Below, piece after piece: positions 31,976 to 35,064 of a DNA stretch of 35,064 bases (positions are counted from its first letter, which is position 1; the number at the start of each line of letters is the position of its first letter). The notes under the pieces were generated by a model. It did not search any database. It worked only from the letters and a program-made list of their open reading frames with translations, and was not told the origin of the DNA. The translations under genes and the position numbers were made by a program. This DNA is from Candidatus Omnitrophota bacterium (GTDB lineage Bacteria; Omnitrophota; Gorgyraeia; Zapsychrales; Zapsychraceae). The stretch is taken from the NCBI GenBank assembly GCA_016931055.1, contig JAFGFL010000060.1, positions 1 to 35,064 of the forward strand. Direction: 5' to 3'.

Positions 31976-31992
31976 ATATTCGCTTTTAGTTT

Positions 31993-33051
31993 CTACAAAC
32001 CAATCTCGTGAAGGACGGCTTTAATATCCGCTTTCAGGACAACCGGCTCGGTGATGTTTTTGATCGCGATATTCGGGTCCTTCAGCCCGTGGCCGGTCAC
32101 GGTGCAGACAATACGTGCATCCTTGTGCTTCTTAAAATATCCTTGTTTGCTTAACTTAAGGATCCCCGCGACAGAGGCAGCTGAGGCAGGTTCCACAAAG
32201 ACTCCGGTCTTTGAAGCGAGCCGTTTATAAGCGTCCAGGATTTCATCATCGGTCACCGAATCGATCAGCCCGCCGGATTCATCACGGGCGGCCTCAGCCT
32301 TCTTCCAGCTTGCCGGATTGCCGATGCGGATTGCGGTCGCAATCGTTTCTGGTTTTTCGACCACGTGTCCCAGGACGATCGGCGCGGCCCCAGCGGCCTG
32401 GAATCCCAACATCTTAGGCAATTGTTTTGATCTCCCGATATCGTTATATTCTTTATAACCTTTCCAATATGCGGTGATGTTCCCGGCGTTCCCAACCGGA
32501 ATGGCGTGGAATTCCGGAGCACCCTGAAGGACGTCACAAATCTCAAAGGCAGCTGTCTTCTGCCCTTCAATACGGAACGGATTGATGGAATTGACCAATT
32601 CAACCGGATAATGGTCCGTTATGTTTTTGACAAGGGTTAAGGCATCGTCGAAATTGCCCTTAATCGCAATAACCTGGGCCTGATGGATCATGGCCTGGGC
32701 CAGTTTCCCAAGAGCGATGTTTCCTTCAGGGATCAGAACAACGCATTTAAGACAACCGCTTTTTGCCGAGTAAGCGGCGGCAGATGCGGAGGTGTTGCCT
32801 GTCGAAGCGCACATGACCATTTTGCTGCCCTTTTCGATGGCTTTGGAAATCGCCATGGTCATGCCGCGGTCTTTAAAGGAACCGGTCGGGTTGAGGCCCT
32901 CATATTTCAAATAGACTTTTGGCCCGATGGCCTTCGTGAGGTCTTCCGAAAACACAAGCGGCGTATTGCCTTCCAGCAACGTGATGACAGGGGTCTTCTC
33001 CGTTACGGGCAGGAATTTGCGGTAATGATGGATGACGCCTTTCCAGTTCAC
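31993..33051 (-). CDS. thrC: Threonine synthase
   Basis: ThrC converts O-phosphohomoserine to threonine with PLP. The PLP lysine is Lys60 in GLNPTGSFKDRGMTMAI, the phosphate-binding loop is PVGNAGNITAYWKGY, and the CASTGNTSASAAAYSAK block after it is typical. At 352 residues it belongs to the short threonine-synthase class found in Bacillus and archaea, not the longer E. coli type. Its start overlaps the hom stop by four bases (ATGA), so the two are coupled. Confidence 0.96.
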   Translation of the reverse strand: MNWKGVIHHYRKFLPVTEKTPVITLLEGNTPLVFSEDLTKAIGPKVYLKYEGLNPTGSFKDRGMTMAISKAIEKGSKMVMCASTGNTSASAAAYSAKSGCLKCVVLIPEGNIALGKLAQAMIHQAQVIAIKGNFDDALTLVKNITDHYPVELVNSINPFRIEGQKTAAFEICDVLQGAPEFHAIPVGNAGNITAYWKGYKEYNDIGRSKQLPKMLGFQAAGAAPIVLGHVVEKPETIATAIRIGNPASWKKAEAARDESGGLIDSVTDDEILDAYKRLASKTGVFVEPASAASVAGILKLSKQGYFKKHKDARIVCTVTGHGLKDPNIAIKNITEPVVLKADIKAVLHEIGL

Positions 33052-34355
33052 AGCAATTTCTCCATTCTGATCGCAACCGGTTTGCTTTTCACGACAGGCA
33101 ATTTGTCTATTTTGTTAAGCGCAAGACGGAGCATCTTTTCCGATGTGAAATCCGTCAGCATAATGACGGGGACCGTGGCAGTCGGGTTATGGGCTTTTTG
33201 TGTGACCGAATTGATGCCGATGCCGTGTTTACCCAGGATGCCGGTGATCACGGACAGGACACCGGGCTTGTCGGTCACCATGAAACGGATATAAAATTTT
33301 GTCTTGATCTGGTCGATTTTCCGGATCTTCAGTCCGGAAGCCTCGCTGTAAAGATTGCACGGCAGAGTGGCCCGGTCTCCTCTCGAAACAAAATTGACCA
33401 GATCGCTGATGACGCCGGAGGCGGCCGCCATTTGGCCCGCCCCCTCGCCCGAAAGCAAGACGTTCCCCTGAGGGTCCGTGTTTATATAAAACGCGTTATA
33501 AATGCTGTGGATGGAGGCCAGGGGGTGATCCTGCGAGATCAATGTCGGATGCACTCGCACTTCGATCTTATCATTTTCTTTTTTTGTGATGGCCAATAGT
33601 TTAATAGTCAGCCCCAGGCTGGTGGCATGCTCGATATCGGCATGGGAGATATGCGTAATGCCTTCGCGGTAGATGTCTTTAACGTCGATGAATTTCCCGA
33701 AAGCCAGATAGGCCAGGATGGCCAGCTTATGGACAGAATCCATGCCGTTGATATCGAGCGTCGGATTGCTTTCCGCGAACCCCCTCCTTTGCGCTTCGGC
33801 AAGGGCCTGGCCGAAAGAAAAGTTGTTTTGGGTCATCTCACTGAGGATAAAGTTGCATGTGCCGTTGATGATCCCGTAAATGCTTTTGAATTTGTTGCCG
33901 GCAAGGCCTTCGGTGATCATTTTAATAATAGGGGTACCGGCGCCGACGGAAGACTCAAAATACAAGTGGCGGTTCTGCTTTTTTGCCAGCTGGAACAATT
34001 CCTTGCCGCTATTGGCAATGACCGCTTTGTTGGCGGTGATCACATGCTTGCCTTGTTTGAGGGCTTCCATGATGATTTCTTTGGCCGGATGCAGGCCGCC
34101 GATGAGCTCAATGACGATGTCGATCTTCGGGTCATTGAGGATGTCATGAAATTTCCTTGTCAGGCGGGCTTTCCCCAGGCCCCGGACATTTTCCAGCTGC
34201 CTGACATCGCAGATGGTTCTTATGACGAATTCCGTGTTGAATTTATTTTTAAAAAAAGATTTGCGCCTGCTCAGGAATTTAGCAACGCCTGAACCGACGG
34301 TGCCGTATCCGACAAGCCCCAGGTTGATTTTACTCATGGATTTGGTCTTTTGCAT
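33048..34355 (-). CDS. hom: Homoserine dehydrogenase
   Basis: Hom reduces aspartate semialdehyde to homoserine. The N-terminal NAD(P) fold is LGLVGYGTVGSGVAKFL, followed by VIELIGGLHPAKEIIMEALKQGKHVITANKAVIA and the catalytic region KSIYGIINGTCNFILSEM, AEAQRRGFAESNPTLDINGMDSVHKLAIL. A C-terminal ACT domain (RFMVTDKPGVLSVITGILGKHGIGIN...) makes it the 430-residue feedback-regulated type. The ATG at 34355 has GGAG ten bases upstream, while the ATG at 34337 has none, so I keep the former although the latter gives a more ordinary N-terminus. It overlaps the PilZ gene at its 5' end. Confidence 0.97.
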   Translation of the reverse strand: MQKTKSMSKINLGLVGYGTVGSGVAKFLSRRKSFFKNKFNTEFVIRTICDVRQLENVRGLGKARLTRKFHDILNDPKIDIVIELIGGLHPAKEIIMEALKQGKHVITANKAVIANSGKELFQLAKKQNRHLYFESSVGAGTPIIKMITEGLAGNKFKSIYGIINGTCNFILSEMTQNNFSFGQALAEAQRRGFAESNPTLDINGMDSVHKLAILAYLAFGKFIDVKDIYREGITHISHADIEHATSLGLTIKLLAITKKENDKIEVRVHPTLISQDHPLASIHSIYNAFYINTDPQGNVLLSGEGAGQMAAASGVISDLVNFVSRGDRATLPCNLYSEASGLKIRKIDQIKTKFYIRFMVTDKPGVLSVITGILGKHGIGINSVTQKAHNPTATVPVIMLTDFTSEKMLRLALNKIDKLPVVKSKPVAIRMEKLL

Positions 34356-34722
34356 TGATAAAAAACTCCATTAATTTTTCAAGTAACACGGAGGCCTCTG
34401 TGTCCAGCGGATCGAACTGAAGCCGCGTTTCGAAAATGGTTCCTTTCATTTTTTCGTGGGACTGCAATACGGTTCCCTCTAAATAGGTGGTTTCGGCTAT
34501 GTACGGCGTTTTAAGTTCGATGCCCAATTTCGTTCCATGCTCAAAACTATGGGTTGTCACGAAACACATCCCTCCCAAACTAATATTCTTCAACTGGGTA
34601 ATCTCAAACTTATGGTCCGGGCTTTTTAGATCGAAGTATGAAAGGACAAAACTTTTTTTGATCCGTTCGTGGCGCCGGCGTTCTTCGTTTGGTTTTTTGG
34701 AATTATGGTTATCGTGTATCAT
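34330..34722 (-). CDS. PilZ domain protein (c-di-GMP receptor type)
   Basis: The 130-residue protein has the two PilZ c-di-GMP-binding signatures: the basic RRRHERIKK (about 16-24) in the place of RxxxR, and LKNISLGGMCF (about 45-55) in the place of D/N-x-S-x-x-G. The barrel continues with GTKLGIELKTPY, YLEGTVLQSHE and FETRLQFD. PilZ proteins change activity or partners when they bind c-di-GMP, often in motility or exopolysaccharide control. The frame reaches 34761, but the extra 13 residues come from hairpin-rich spacer, so the ATG at 34722 is preferred. Its end overlaps the hom start, an odd pairing with amino acid biosynthesis. It may be a leftover of an EPS control layer or simply hitchhike on this promoter. 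Confidence 0.85.
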   Translation of the reverse strand: MIHDNHNSKKPNEERRRHERIKKSFVLSYFDLKSPDHKFEITQLKNISLGGMCFVTTHSFEHGTKLGIELKTPYIAETTYLEGTVLQSHEKMKGTIFETRLQFDPLDTEASVLLEKLMEFFINAKDQIHE

Positions 34723-34742
34723 ATGGCCCGTCTTAGATCCTG

Positions 34743-35030
34743 GAGTTCGTCCAGAACTCATTGGTCACATCTTGGTCGCACTCGAGCTTTTCTGAATATG
34801 ATGAAGCTCGAGTACGACCAAAGCTCGGATTCGTTCTATGAACGCATCCTCGCATCTTGGTCGGAGCGGTGAGGCTTTTAATGACGGCACACTTTATGGA
34901 GCCCAAAGGGCGGCATAAAGTGCAGCCGGAATTAATCCCGAGCCCCCTTCTCTGCCGGGTCCGGGGCGAGGGAGAACTCACCCGCTTTTTGATCCCTCGT
35001 GATTGAATGTTGGATAACAATCACTCGGGA
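34743..35030. repeat. Hairpin-rich intergenic region at the right edge
   Basis: No gene was accepted from 34762 to the end. The region holds four inverted repeats: GAGTTC/GAACTC at 34743-34759; a 17-bp pair with one mismatch at 34773-34789 and 34804-34820 (core ACTCGAGCTT/AAGCTCGAGT); a nested stem at 34890-34922 (CACTTTATG/CATAAAGTG outside, GCCC-AAA-GGGC inside); and a 13-bp pair with a two-base bulge at 34993-35005 and 35018-35030 (GTGATTG/CAATCAC). ATCTTGGTCG also recurs directly at 34769 and 34853. This looks like a dispersed structured repeat or a leader RNA. Confidence 0.75.
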
Positions 35031-35064
35031 CAACACTTTTTGTTTTCTGAATAAAATTCAAAAA

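Noticed and set aside
34733-35020. 95-residue minus-strand reading frame at the right edge
   Set aside because: It runs through four hairpins and a direct repeat, has no domain or signal, and reads as basic low-complexity sequence; the structure of the DNA explains it better than coding.
34993-35030. Inverted repeat as an integron attC or transposon end
   Set aside because: No core site or integrase/transposase is visible and the other border is outside the window.

Overview
This window looks like chromosomal DNA from an uncultured Gram-negative bacterium, possibly Omnitrophota (formerly Candidatus Omnitrophica) or a PVC-related lineage. The points in favour are an exosortase/PEP-CTERM system, lipoprotein signals, dense operons with 4-bp stop/start overlaps, and short tandem-repeat spacers. 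The lineage is inference; no rRNA or marker tree is available here. All families were recognised by eye from motifs, without database searches.

Region 1 (1-6140, + strand) is an exopolysaccharide/protein-sorting locus. It opens with the tail of a four-helix-bundle protein, then a membrane-anchored coiled-coil protein, a NodB-type polysaccharide deacetylase, a family-2 glycosyltransferase, exosortase and its EpsI-type partner. After a 285-bp regulatory gap come a reading frame joining a signal peptide and PEP-CTERM sorting signal to a complete cytoplasmic sugar transferase, and a 99-residue PEP-CTERM lipoprotein. A near-consensus sigma-54 promoter with helically phased upstream repeats drives this pair and a strong hairpin terminator ends it. 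The first spacers carry arrays of an 8-bp repeat, in inverted orientation on either side of two genes.

Region 2 (6196-11763, + strand) is a five-gene, overlapping operon with a good sigma-70 promoter: a six-helix membrane protein, a membrane-anchored TPR protein, a GAF histidine kinase, a sigma-54 activator (REC-AAA-Fis) and a PocR-like/GAF protein. The kinase and activator resemble PrsK/PrsR, which control PEP-CTERM genes with RpoN in other bacteria, so this operon is the obvious candidate to switch on the sigma-54 promoter next door.

Region 3 (11764-20989) holds a DUF134 regulator with a large inverted-repeat operator, then mostly minus-strand genes: a coiled-coil protein, secreted cyclophilin, XdhC and a flavin-binding protein in one operon; a MocA-like nucleotidyltransferase on the plus strand; and a three-subunit molybdenum hydroxylase operon (FAD, 2Fe-2S, Mo subunits) ending in a small lipoprotein. 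XdhC and MocA would mature the molybdenum cofactor for the hydroxylase.

Region 4 (20990-27086, - strand) is valS-nadC followed by a secreted helical-repeat protein and a CPBP membrane protease with a large N-terminal domain.

Region 5 (27246-34722, - strand) is a threonine/isoleucine operon: PilZ protein, hom, thrC, stand-alone CoaB, a phosphoglycerate-mutase-like protein that probably serves as homoserine kinase, lysC and cimA. Beyond it, the right edge (34743-35030) is non-coding and full of hairpins. No rRNA, tRNA, CRISPR or transposase gene was seen.
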